Notes: generated by a model not told the origin, from the sequence alone. 12,383 nucleotides of DNA from Cyclostephanos tholiformis (GCA_036939975.1 JALLPB010000878.1:1-12383), one strand, 5' to 3'; counted from the first letter of the stretch, positions 1-9,228 are shown. Program-made: numbers and translations.

Positions 1-71
1 TTGGCAGATTTAGAGAATTTGTGCTTATAGGCTTCGCACAAAAGGGTGCTAATTATGATAGATTTAGTGTC

Positions 72-102
72 TGGTGCTTAAACCCCAGTGGTGCTTAAAC
101 CC
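72..102. repeat. Two tandem copies of a 14-bp unit
   Basis: The unit TGGTGCTTAAACCC occurs at 72-85 and again at 89-102, a 17-bp period. No function is evident. Confidence 0.75.
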
Positions 103-590
103 TGGCCTCTGCGGTAGGTAAGTTCATGGTAAAGTGGTAGGGCGGTAAGTAGGGTATGGCGGGCTACGGTGGTCGCAGGTTCGAGGCCCAGGGTTCGAAG
201 TCCTGGGTAGGCTGGTGTGAACATATTTTTGTGCCCTGATAGTTAGGGTTGCATGCCCCAAGTTGGTAGTTGGTCTAAAAACCATATTTTTTTTTTATGG
301 AAGACGGCCAGAAATGCAATGGCAGAGATAATAAGAAATTCCTCCAAACTTTTCGTTGGGGTCTACTGTAGGAATAGTACAAAAGCAAAAATCTAGATTT
401 TAGCCTCGGGACAACTGTAGTACTGGGCACTGCACTGGTAGTTCAGTCCAGAAGGGAAGGCCAGACTGCGTTCTACGTATAGTATTACGCTAAGACTCGC
501 GTAGTGGTGTGAGTAAGACCACTCTCTAATAAGCGTCTGCTGCGTCCAATATATTGCGTTTAATACGTGCTTATGTACAAAACACAGTAC

Positions 591-605
591 GATACGATAC
601 GATAC
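591..605. repeat. GATAC x3 microsatellite
   Basis: Three perfect GATAC units lie in the presumed 5' leader or core promoter of the SDR gene, 36 bp before its ATG. This is a simple repeat with no recognised role. Confidence 0.7.
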
Positions 606-640
606 AAGAGATACAAAAAAGTTAGAGAGGCAGAGACGTT

Positions 641-2307
641 ATGTACCCGTACTACCGCAAAATGTCCGATGGGGAATCCTCGTCCGGCGCGGAACGCCGC
701 GACCCCGCCGCCAACGCTGGCGGTGCCCCGGCGTCGTCATCATCGTCGTCTTCGTCACCGTCGTCTTCATGGTCGATCGTCGACGTCTTCATAACGTCGA
801 TGCTATGCATTTACACCCTGGGCTTCGTCTTCTTCCGCATCGCGGAGATATGGACGTGTTTCTCGTTGTACGGGAGAATTTGCACTTCGGGACTAATCGG
901 TTACTACGCAGTTATCACGTCGTCTCATTCTTCCATCATCGGCATTGGTCGTCGTTCGAGGTATCCCCTCCACGCATTGTGTTTGATGATAATCGTTCAT
1001 TACCTCGATCATCGACTCCCTAAATCGTTGCCATCCCCCCCGGGGGGGAATGACGAGCAATACCGCTCGGGAAAGATCGTAGTTATCACGGGTGCCAACG
1101 CTGGCATCGGATACGAAACATCCAGGCGACTCGCGGTGGATTATGGCATGACGGTGATCATGGGATGTCGATCGACGTCGAAGTGTCGCGTGGCATCGGC
1201 ATCGATAGACGACGAGTTGAGACTGCTGGGGAGGGGGGGGGGGACGACTGGGACGGCGTTTGGCGGGGGGGGGGGGGGGGGGATACGTCATACCGATGAA
1301 TATCGATTTGGTCGATTTCGATTCGGTCAAATCGTTCGCGCTCGAATTGGATAGGCGTAACGTCGTCGTGGACGTGCTCTTCAATAATGCCGGATACGTA
1401 CCGATATCGGGCACGCCGGTGGACGACGTTACGGGCCTCGAATCGTCCTTCATGTCGATGCATCTAAGTCACCTATATTTGACGGAATTACTATTGAGAC
1501 GTAATCCGAAATTAAGGGTCGTCAATACCTCGAGTGGCACGCATCACATTTGCGCGTTACTGAATTCGATGAATTATTATATTATGTTCTCGAGAACGAC
1601 GCTCGGTATTCGTGGCGATGGCCACGGTGGCGGCGGTGGTGGTTGCATAAACGACGGATTCTTCGTGCGTGGGTGGAATTCGGCTACGGATGGTCGGGCG
1701 TACATACGGGCCAAGTTGGCGAACGTTATGCACGTCGTCGAACTGCCGCGACGTCATCCGGAGGCAACGGCGATCGTTGTCGACCTTGGATGGGTCGGTA
1801 CCTCCATCCAGCCTTTCATGACTGGGTCGATATTTGTGAGTTCTGTTTCCGACCGTTTGATCGCCTTGAGATGGATGATGATTGTAGGCGAGATTTATGT
1901 TTTCTTCTTCTTTTTTTCTTAGCACTTTTCTCGCCGCCTCGTTTTTTTTTGTATTTTCGACGACGGGCACGCGACGACGATCGCCGTTTTTGGAAAAAAC
2001 ACACAAGACCCCCGCGAATCTCGGCATGATGCGCAGCGCACGCGTCGGGATTCATCCCGTCCTGATTGCCGTATTGTCGAGCGAAGCGAGGCTTTGCGAC
2101 GACTTGGACGTCGGTAGGAAATTGAACGACGCGGGGATATCGTTGGACTCGTTCGGTCGATCGACGGAGGCGTTCACGGCGGGATGGTGGTGGAAGAAAT
2201 ACGAAGGCGGTGGAGAGGATATGAGCAGGGATGGCATGTTGAGGATTGGCGAGAGGTTGTGGGACGAGTCGGTGAAGATATTACAAGACCACGGACATCT
2301 TCTCTAA
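641..2307 (+). CDS. Membrane-anchored short-chain dehydrogenase/reductase (retinol-dehydrogenase type), reading frame interrupted
   Basis: An SDR expected to oxidise or reduce a lipophilic alcohol or carbonyl with NAD(P)(H), probably at a membrane. The start at 641 (Met-Tyr-Pro-Tyr) is followed by a Ser-rich stretch, then hydrophobic segments at about residues 45-65 and 108-120, then the Rossmann motif TGANAGIG. Further on come the NNAG motif, a catalytic-Ser region (NTSSG) and the YxxxK pair in AYIRAKLAN. The C-terminal LWDESVKIL matches the end of retinol-dehydrogenase-like SDRs. Two breaks exist. The frame changes between the Rossmann motif and NNAG, where G11 (1233-1243) and G18 (1265-1282) tracts encode poly-Gly; one G too many would explain it. 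The last exon needs an intron after FMTGSIF. The best fit is 1836-2007 (GTGAGT...AAG), which restores normal family spacing; acceptors at 1887 (same donor) or 1922 (donor 1826) are alternatives that would keep a T-rich hydrophobic segment. With one base removed the product is about 497 aa, longer than usual (about 320) through the N-terminus and low-complexity inserts. Substrate unknown. Confidence 0.8.
1035..1048. repeat. C7G7 perfect palindrome
   Basis: Seven C followed directly by seven G form a 14-bp self-complementary tract inside the SDR coding region. It encodes Pro-Pro-Gly-Gly just before the Rossmann fold. It may be a difficult template for sequencing. Confidence 0.8.
1233..1282. repeat. 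Two homopolymeric G tracts (G11 and G18)
   Basis: G runs at 1233-1243 and 1265-1282 flank a 21-bp spacer within the SDR gene. The coding frame upstream (codons starting at 641 + 3n) differs by one base from the frame downstream, so a length change in one of these tracts explains the break. This may be a sequencing or assembly error, allelic slippage, or a true mutation. Confidence 0.85.
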
Positions 2308-2581
2308 ATGCTGACTACGTATTCATATTCCATGATGGTCTAAAAGCTACACCGCGTAACTCGCTCCTGACGACGCCTAGATTAACGGACTATATGTGTC
2401 GAACTTTTCAAATAGCTACACTGCGCTGTGCTGCGTCATGCGTTTGTTTGGACCGATCGATGAGGCGGGATCTATTCGTTTGGCAAGACGGTGGATATGG
2501 GTATTATTTAAGCGCTAGGGTCTCAACACCCAGATAAAATTTAAAAACTGATCTGGGTGTCTCTCACTGTGAGCATTATCG
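2308..2581. promoter_or_regulatory. Spacer and presumed promoter/5' leader of the IDO-reductase fusion gene
   Basis: This 274-bp gap separates the SDR stop codon from the next ATG on the same strand, so it must contain the SDR 3' end and the promoter of the following gene. An AT-rich TATTATTTAA stretch near 2503-2512 could be a TATA-like element, and a perfect inverted repeat follows at 2526-2560. An in-frame stop at 2570 fixes the first possible Met of the next gene at 2582. Confidence 0.45.
2526..2560. repeat. Perfect 10-bp inverted repeat (hairpin) 21 bp before the fusion-gene ATG
   Basis: The arms ACACCCAGAT (2526-2535) and ATCTGGGTGT (2551-2560) are exact reverse complements separated by a 15-nt A/T-rich loop. 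In RNA this could form a stem-loop in the 5' leader of the fusion gene; in DNA it could be a dyad site for a transcription factor. No family match is recognised. Confidence 0.7.
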
Positions 2582-5500
2582 ATGATCCAGAGCCAAGAAA
2601 TACTATATAAATTCATGCCGCAAGAAGTCACGTCCCCCCGCGAGGCCGTCATAATGGCTCAGGAGATCAACGCAAGAGAAGGGAATGAGAACCAGGGATT
2701 TCTGTCATTCTCACATGGCTTTGCACCGCGTATCACTCCTGTAACGCACTTTCCGCCCGAGTTCGATGTTTGGAACAAGCTCGTCGACAAGTTACCATGG
2801 TTGGTCAGTTCAAGGAGGCTTCGTTTGTACTGTGATAGTCATGACACCCTGCCGGTGATGGATGCAACTCGTCTGCCGGCCATATTCGCCCTCCGCGCGG
2901 CCAATGTTTTGGGATTCACCGCCCACGCCTATTGGAATTTAGGAGAAGTGCCAGAGGGGAAGAAATTGCCCGATGGCCTCGAGGTTCCATGGCAAACTGT
3001 GAGCAAATACCATCTGGGACGACAGGACACACACTTCCTTGGCTTTTTCGAACAGATAACTGCCAACTTCCGGTTTCAGGAGGGAAGGGTCCCGCCTCCA
3101 CCACACTGCGCTGAACCCTGCCCATGGTTGACGGATGAGCTGGTCAAGTACGGAAGCGTCGAATACAACCCAGCAGAGGCGAATGTTGGCAACTGCGACC
3201 CCAGTCTCTTGCTTTCAGGCACGCAAGAGGAGAAGAATTTTTTCGGCGTAGTGACCGAGATGCAGCTGGCCGGGGCGCCGGCTGTCAAGCTTGTTGTCGA
3301 CGCTCAAGAGGCTGCAGCTGCCAATGATGTGACAAAGTTGAAGGGCACATTTGAGAATTTATTAAATATTTTGCGAGCGTTGACCTTCAACGTATTGAGT
3401 AAGATTCAACAACAAAGAAAGGCGCCTCATCATATCAATGCAGCCGTGTGGTGCAAGATAGTCGCTCCTATAGCGGTTCCAATCACAAGTACGAACCTTG
3501 GACCATCAGGCACTGCGTCACCCCTAATTCATCTGTTCGATTTCTTCTTTGGGCGTATCAAGCATGAGGGTTTTATTGGAAGAGAAATACAAGGTCTCTT
3601 CAAAAGCTTCCCACCAAACTGGACGAACTTTCTACTTGCTGTGAAGAATGGGCCCAATATTCCATCATTCGTCTACGACTCTGGTGATAGAGAACTCCAA
3701 GGCTTGTTTGGAGCCTGTCTTCAGCAGTACGCCGGAGAGAACGGCTTTCTCGGTAGACACAAGCTAAAAATGTTGGGGTACATTGAGGTCGCAATGAAAC
3801 TGGGCCGTGAAAACACAATTGGGGGCATCGCTGGTTTACTGAAGGACAGGTATGAGAATCACTTTTTGCTTGTTGTCCTGTTTTTGCTCGTCTCCAATAC
3901 TTAATCATCTCGGCTGAATTTGCGCACCCAAGAGCGTGGGATAAAATTGGTGATCATTTGAAAGTTGGACAAGATGAAAGGTTTGCCATCCCCATCAAAG
4001 CTGGTGGTCTGTACCATGTCGGGAAGATAATTCCAATACCAGAGAAAGATCTTAGAGGTCAAAGCGCAACTTCATATCATATTAGAATTGATGTAAAAGA
4101 TGCAGGCATCCGAGTCGTTCCTGGGTCTCATGTTGGGATTCTTTACGAATCAAACGCAGCAGAGATTCACAAGACTCTGCTTGCTTTCGCGGATGGAGAT
4201 GTAAACAAAGCTAAGGTAGGTAGTATTATGATAAAATTTCATCCGATATTACAGTGCTCACTGATGTCTCTTTTTATCTTACTTGCATTCTTATAGGCTC
4301 TCGGAGAGGAATACATGGTGGATCTCGATCTTTCGTGGATCAAAGCACTGCGACAACGACAAGAGTATCACGAAACCACTGGTTGCGATGACCCCAGTCT
4401 TCCTCATAAACTTCCGTTGAGTGAATTTCTCAAGTACGGTGAGCTGCGTCCAGCAAGCCGCCGGATGCTGCAGCTGGCATATCAAGCATCACATTCGAAT
4501 GAGATCCTTTCTATCTTGAATGCGGATCTGGACGCCGCATTGACGTTTTCTGATGTAGTTACAATCTTGAGAAGAGAACAAGTTGACCTGCTCCGGGTTA
4601 GTGAGATGCATAGCATCAACCTTGCAGCAATCGAAGAAAATCTCAAACTGCTGAAAAATGATGGAGGCAGGCGTGGAGGAGGTATCAAAGTTGCACGAGG
4701 TACCATTTTAAAGGGTACTGGATTGACACCACATCAGGAGGCAAGACTTACTATTGTGTCAACTTCCATGCAAGCAGCGTGTGATAAAGTGTTACGTGTG
4801 GTGCAGCAGATTCCAAGGCTCTGTGAGGTAAGCTGTTACATCGATGACCACCAAACCGCCTTATTCATGTGCTTACTCATGACGTGACTTGTCTAACCTC
4901 TGTTGCATCCTTGCATGAAAAGTTGGTCAAACCGTCAGGATTCAGGCATTACTCTGGTAAGGGGCTAAAGAATATTTTTTGACCGTGTCATATGACATTT
5001 TGCTTTCCAATCGTCATCCAATCTCACTATTTGATGCTTTTCTCCAGTTGCATCATCTTCACTTGTTCACCAAAACGAGATTCACCTTTATGTGGAGCAC
5101 TTGAAGTATCAAACAAAATCTGCAGTTGTTAGGTCATCTCCACTCCTTGCTGACACGCACGAGCTAGTCCAACAACGCGGGACTGCGTCAGATTATATCG
5201 TGTCAAAGTCGTTACCTCGTCCTTATATCGCTATCGATATTATGGAGTGTCTAGCCGGCTTAAAGCTTGATGATGATTACGAAAGAAAGGTTGAGGATTT
5301 GAAATTCAACCTCTCTGAAGAGTGGAAACGATTGCTGAAATACCATGCGCATCTTGATGATGGAGAGATCAACTCAATTGTGGAGCGAGCGAGCGGCTAC
5401 AGCGGAGGTCAGGCCATGTTCAAAAATCTCATCCGGGCCATAAATGACGAAATCAGCGAGACCGCTGATCCAAGAGATATGTCGGTTGTGTTGAAAACTT

Positions 5501-7433
5501 ACGAATCTCCTAGGTTCCGCCTTCCAACTTCCATAATGTCCAACCCACAACCAATAATCATGATCGCGGGGGGGACTGGTCTTGCTCCTTTCAGAGGTTT
5601 GTTTAACGTTTGTGGCGATTCATACTTTGTCCTTTCTAGAATTCTCCTCACTTCTAATTTTCCACCTTCGTTGGACACATACAGCATTTTGGCAGCAACT
5701 CGCCATGGCTCCACGCCCAGCCAATGGTTATAAACATCTCTTAATCGTTGGGCAGCGTACAAGGAAGAACATGCCATTCGAGAATGAGATTCTTGCTATG
5801 GTGATGGCTAATATCTTAGATGTAGAAATAATTTTCAGCGCAGACGAATGTAAGCCCAGTTTCAGTGGAAATGAAATTACCTATGAAGACATCCCGGGCC
5901 GCAAAGGCTACATCGATAAAGTCATCCGAGATGTGGCAGTCGAAGAACGTCTTGCGAAAATGATCGAAAATGGTGCTTTCTTGTTTCTTTGTGGAACGGG
6001 TGCTTTGGCCAGGACTGCTTTGGATGCAATCGACAGCTGCCTTTGCAACAGGTTCGGTGAGATTCACGGAAAGGAGTTGTTAGAGAAAATGGTGGCTGAG
6101 AATCGCTTGGTGAGTTTAACGTGCTTAAGAAATCCTCTCTTTGGTACATTTTGGTTGATTTGTTTCCGCCTTTCTGATTGCGCCTCACGTGTTCGCCCTA
6201 ACGAACAGGTGCTAGACATATTCACGAGTCTGAAGCAACCTAAGACGAGGGGGACGATCGATTTTTCTGAGCTGTGCCAGTGCAACGATTTTGTTGGCGT
6301 GCGCAAAGGAAAGGGCAAGGAGAAGCGACTACTCCTAGTCATTAATGCTGGTGTGTACGACATGAAGAAATTGTTTTCGTTGCACCCAGGCGGGGATTCA
6401 ATGTTGAAGCTCTACTGTGGAATGGATGCCACGAAGGCCTGGAATGCTGTTAAGCACAGTGAAACTCCAGAGGTAGCTGCCATGCTCGAAATGTTTGACA
6501 CGAAACAGCACCTCCGAAACGTAGAGTGAGTTCGACCTTTCTTTTCAGTAAGTTTTATCGAAGTGTCGATTCTTAATTCCAAGTATGATCTTATTTATTT
6601 CCTCCAGGATAAATCTTGTAGATGGCGAGAATGACTGGTACAGACACGGATGGAAAGCCATGACGAACACCTTGGTAGAAATACAAAATGCTATAAGTTT
6701 GGCGTTTGAGAAGAACTGGGACAGTGGAACCTATTCGCTGGCCGAAAAAGATCTCGGGGAACACTTCACCGTATGGGAGAGAAAGGCAGTGTGGAGATCG
6801 AAGTGCTCACTTCTGAAGGGTGAATTTTTCATCTCCACCCACAACCGTCTATGGTCTCTTTTCCTCCCAACTCTGTTCGGGGATGATTTCGATGAGCTCC
6901 TAAGCGGTATGGGTGACCGGACGGACTACTACGACCTCAGAATGGAAAAGTTGCAGGATAAAGAAGAGCACCGAATATGTGATGTCATATTCCCTTTGCT
7001 CAAACAAGAGCTGGATCGGGTATCGGTAGCAGCGGTGGAAGACATTGCCGTGCCTGCTGAGCTTCATGCATTAATGGAAGAAGTACGCAGCGTGGACGAT
7101 GCTCTCCTCGAAGGCATCAAGTCGTACCTTATTGCAGGACTTGCGGTCTTTGAAAATCACAAGAGCCCGCTCTTGCCAGCCTTCCACGCAAACTTTGATA
7201 GCTGCATTGTTGGGATCTTGAATGAATTCGATATTTTCATGTCCAAATTAGCCTTACTCGTCATCACATATTTTGGCGACGAAAAAGTGAAACGAGTTGC
7301 CGATAGGCCAAATGTAAAGCGAGGAGGTCTGGGTGGTGATGTTGATCATACCATTCGGCATCTGACGGACAAGGACGAAATGATAATCCGCGGGCAGGTG
7401 ACGCCCAAGTGCCCAATGCATCTCGGATCATGA
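2582..7433 (+). CDS. Fusion protein: IDO-like heme domain + FAD/NADPH reductase (no FMN domain) + cytochrome b5 + unknown C-terminal domain
   Basis: Predicted 1410-aa self-sufficient heme oxygenase-like protein. Exons by eye: 2582-3849, 3933-4215, 4297-4827, 4923-4956, 5048-5596, 5685-6109, 6209-6525, 6608-7433; all introns are GT-AG with matching phases. Residues about 45-423 align with indoleamine 2,3-dioxygenase: a Tyr in HAYWNLG (Y117, like IDO1 Y126), F220-F221 (like F163-F164) and proximal heme ligand H393 in GRHKLKM. The IDO1 Arg231 position is A295. Residues about 435-1037 form a P450 reductase/NOS-type FAD domain with its helical connecting segment, FAD motif R702-H-Y-S705, NADPH motif GGTGLAPFRAFWQQ (880-893), C991-G, D1033 and the FAD-stacking aromatic F1035. 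No flavodoxin domain precedes it. Residues about 1071-1127 are cytochrome b5, with HPGG (H1089) and second heme ligand H1113 at the standard 24-residue spacing. Residues 1137-1410 are mostly helical-looking, unrecognised, and end near a Cys-Pro-Met-His. No targeting peptide is apparent. Likely electron path: NADPH, FAD, b5 heme, IDO heme (inference). Substrate unknown; not a nitric oxide synthase, since that oxygenase fold is absent. Confidence 0.88.
6110..6208 (+). other. Stop-free 99-nt intron within the fusion gene
   Basis: This GT-AG intron (GTGAGT...ACAG) has a length divisible by three and no in-frame stop, so the frame stays open whether or not it is removed. Removal joins ENRL to VLDIFTS, restoring the conserved reductase ending that places an aromatic residue on FAD. 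Retention would insert 33 residues at that point. Homology therefore favours splicing. Confidence 0.75.
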
Positions 7434-7590
7434 GCGAAGAAGATTGCATTGCTAACGCGGGACTCCTTCGTGTGATTATGGATTCATGTTATTCGTATAT
7501 TTTCGAGTTCTGAGGTTGATTCTTTGTAACAAACTACTCATATCATTTATCTTACATCTGGATTATGTTAGTTCTCGCCCTACATTAAAT

Positions 7591-8852
7591 TTAACGAACG
7601 CGTTCCACTGCTCTCAGCCTCGCCGTCCTCGATCGTCCGTTCTTTTTCACCTCCTCAAATGTCGGACGCAACCCATCCTCCTCGGGCGTCAAAAGCCGAT
7701 ATCGTCCCGTATCGACCATGCGAGCCATGCCCTCCCTGACCAATCGGTCCTCGCCGGGATGGAACGCAATGGCAACCAGACGACCACCCATCGCCAAACA
7801 GCACCCCGGTGATGACGACGACGGCGAGGGTGTAAGAATCGACTTGAAGAGCGCCTCGATGTGATTGAGTTCATCATTCGCGGCTATTCGCAATGCCTGG
7901 AAGCATCTCATGACGTGGTTCGGATGGCGCGGCTTGCGCTCCTCGTACTTAAAAAGGAGTTTGTTCATCTTTTGCCTCGATAGTGGCATCCTTCCGGTCG
8001 GGGGCGGACGCCATATGGCACGATATCGCTCGAAATCATCCTTCTTCTCCTTTTTCTTCTGCGCGTCTCGGTCGTCCTTCTCATTTGTGTAGTGGTTGTT
8101 GGCGTTCATTGATGCAACGATACCCTCGACGGCCTCCTCGATGACGTACCGTAATTCGAGCGTGGATCGGATTCCTCCCCTTTCCCAGGGTAGGGATTCT
8201 CTCCACTTGACGATGCCGCCGGCGATCTCGACCGCATACGGCTCGTCGGCGTACGTCTTGAATATGCGCGATAGTTGGGATACCGACCATCGGTTCACTA
8301 TATCCCCCGCCTCGATGGACCTCCACTTGCCGGACTCGGTCCCACCCGTCGGTGGAGATGAAACATCAAACCTCATATCCAACGGGCCGCGTTTCCGGAA
8401 TGTGAATCCGCGCTCGTCGTCGTCGAGCTGATCCGAATTCATCCCAAGGTCGATGAGCATACCGTCCACGCCGCTGGTTGGGAAGGAATGTCGACGCAGT
8501 AACCCCGGCGACACGTCGGCGAAGGAACCGTGATGGTATGCCACGCGCGATGGCGCGGCGCGCGACGCGTCGCATTTCTCTGACGACGATGACGACGATG
8601 ACGACGACGAAGAAGGCGACAATGATGATTCGATTTCGATGCGCCTCCTCGCCTTCGAGAGGGCGGTTCCGTCCCTATCGATCCCCAGAACTCGAACGTC
8701 ATACCCCCTCGCGAGGACCGAGGACGTGTGCCCGCCCAGTCCCATAGTTCCGTCGATGAGGTGTATTGTCGTTGAATCGACGACGTCATCGCCGTTTTTT
8801 TCGTTGCATCCGACATCCTCCTCGTCGGCTACATGCACGTCTCCTCCTCCTC

Positions 8853-8888
<36 letters not shown>

Positions 8889-8951
8889 TGTCGGGAAGCC
8901 AAAGGCGGAGCACCTCATCCCGCATCACCGGGATGTGGGACGAGGCCAGGC

Positions 8952-8982
<31 letters not shown>

Positions 8983-9228
8983 ATTCGTCGACGTCGCTCG
9001 TCGTCCGTCGAGCCCCCTCGAGGACGACGACGACGACGATGACGACGACGAACGGGGCCACGAAACGGACGACGAGGTCGCGACGGCGGCGACGACCGGC
9101 CCCTCGACGTGCGGCGCTATTATTCGTCGGATGGATCGGCGTTGGGGGGTCGGATGGAACGGGGCGGTTATGGCGTCGGCGAAGATAAGGAGGGACGAGC
9201 GACGCAGCGAACCCTGGAGTCGATTCAT
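7591..9228 (-). CDS. RsmH/MraW-type 16S rRNA (cytosine-N4) methyltransferase, organellar
   Basis: S-adenosylmethionine-dependent enzyme that, in bacteria, methylates N4 of cytidine 1402 (E. coli numbering) in the ribosomal decoding site; here it presumably acts on plastid or mitochondrial small-subunit rRNA. The single exon encodes 545 aa. Family blocks in order: HIPVMRDEVL (about residue 98), the SAM-binding DGTMGLGGHT (about 159), LGIDRD, DLGMNSDQLDD (about 260), ERGFTFRKRGPLDMRFD, YADEPYAVEIA (about 326), FQALRIAANDEL and AIAFHPGEDR near the C-terminus. The ATG at 9228 is chosen because the frame upstream holds only non-ATG codons. The N-terminus (MNRLQGSLRRSS) is basic and Ser-rich like an organelle presequence. 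The protein is much longer than the bacterial form (about 310 aa) because runs of Ser, Ala, Arg-Gly and Asp/Glu separate the conserved blocks, each encoded by a trinucleotide repeat. It is convergent with the fusion gene (157 bp between stops) and divergent from the urea channel gene. Family assignment is firm; compartment is inferred. Confidence 0.95.
8582..8608. repeat. (GAC/GAT)9 microsatellite encoding a Ser run
   Basis: Nine GAC/GAT units on the + strand are read on the - strand as TCG/TCA, giving the poly-Ser insert between the SAM-binding block and the DLGMNSDQLDD block of the methyltransferase. Confidence 0.85.
8842..8888. repeat. (TCC)n-(TCG)n compound microsatellite encoding Gly and Arg runs
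   Basis: A TCC tract (about 8842-8855) runs into a perfect TCG tract (8854-8888, nearly 12 units). On the - strand these give four Gly and twelve Arg, inserted directly after the first methyltransferase block (HIPVMRDEVLRLWLPD). Confidence 0.9.
8953..8982. repeat. (GGC)10 microsatellite encoding poly-Ala
   Basis: Ten perfect GGC units read as GCC (Ala) on the - strand, just before the HIPVM block of the methyltransferase. Confidence 0.9.
9023..9049. repeat. (GAC/GAT)9 microsatellite encoding a Ser run
   Basis: Nine units with one GAT interruption encode poly-Ser in the N-terminal region of the methyltransferase, between the presumed presequence and the poly-Ala tract. Confidence 0.85.

Larger units (their letters stand above)
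1..640. other. Non-coding region upstream of the SDR gene
   Basis: No convincing coding region or complete RNA gene is seen here. It holds a direct repeat (72-102), an RNA-polymerase-III-box-like stretch (about 127-205, see the rejected tRNA) and a triple GATAC repeat (591-605) about 35 bp before the SDR start. The proximal 100 bp presumably contains the SDR promoter and 5' leader, but I see no clear TATA box. Confidence 0.5.

Noticed and set aside
120..213. A possible tRNA gene
   Set aside because: The T-arm at 189-205 is good and an A-box-like sequence precedes it, but the 3' acceptor candidate (GGTAGGC) has no complementary 5' strand and no anticodon arm is convincing.
893..1463. Minus-strand open frames antisense to the SDR gene
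   Set aside because: The sense strand carries the SDR motifs; the antisense translations are low-complexity and match no family.
1888..2007. Hydrophobic Phe/Ser-rich segment of the SDR gene as a membrane helix
   Set aside because: It is encoded by T-rich tracts, and the SDR family spacing fits best if it is intronic (1836-2007). An alternative acceptor would retain it, so the rejection is provisional.
2582..7433. Nitric oxide synthase
   Set aside because: The NADPH-site motif is very like NOS, but the N-terminal heme domain is IDO-like with a His ligand, and the NOS oxygenase fold, calmodulin site and FMN domain are missing.
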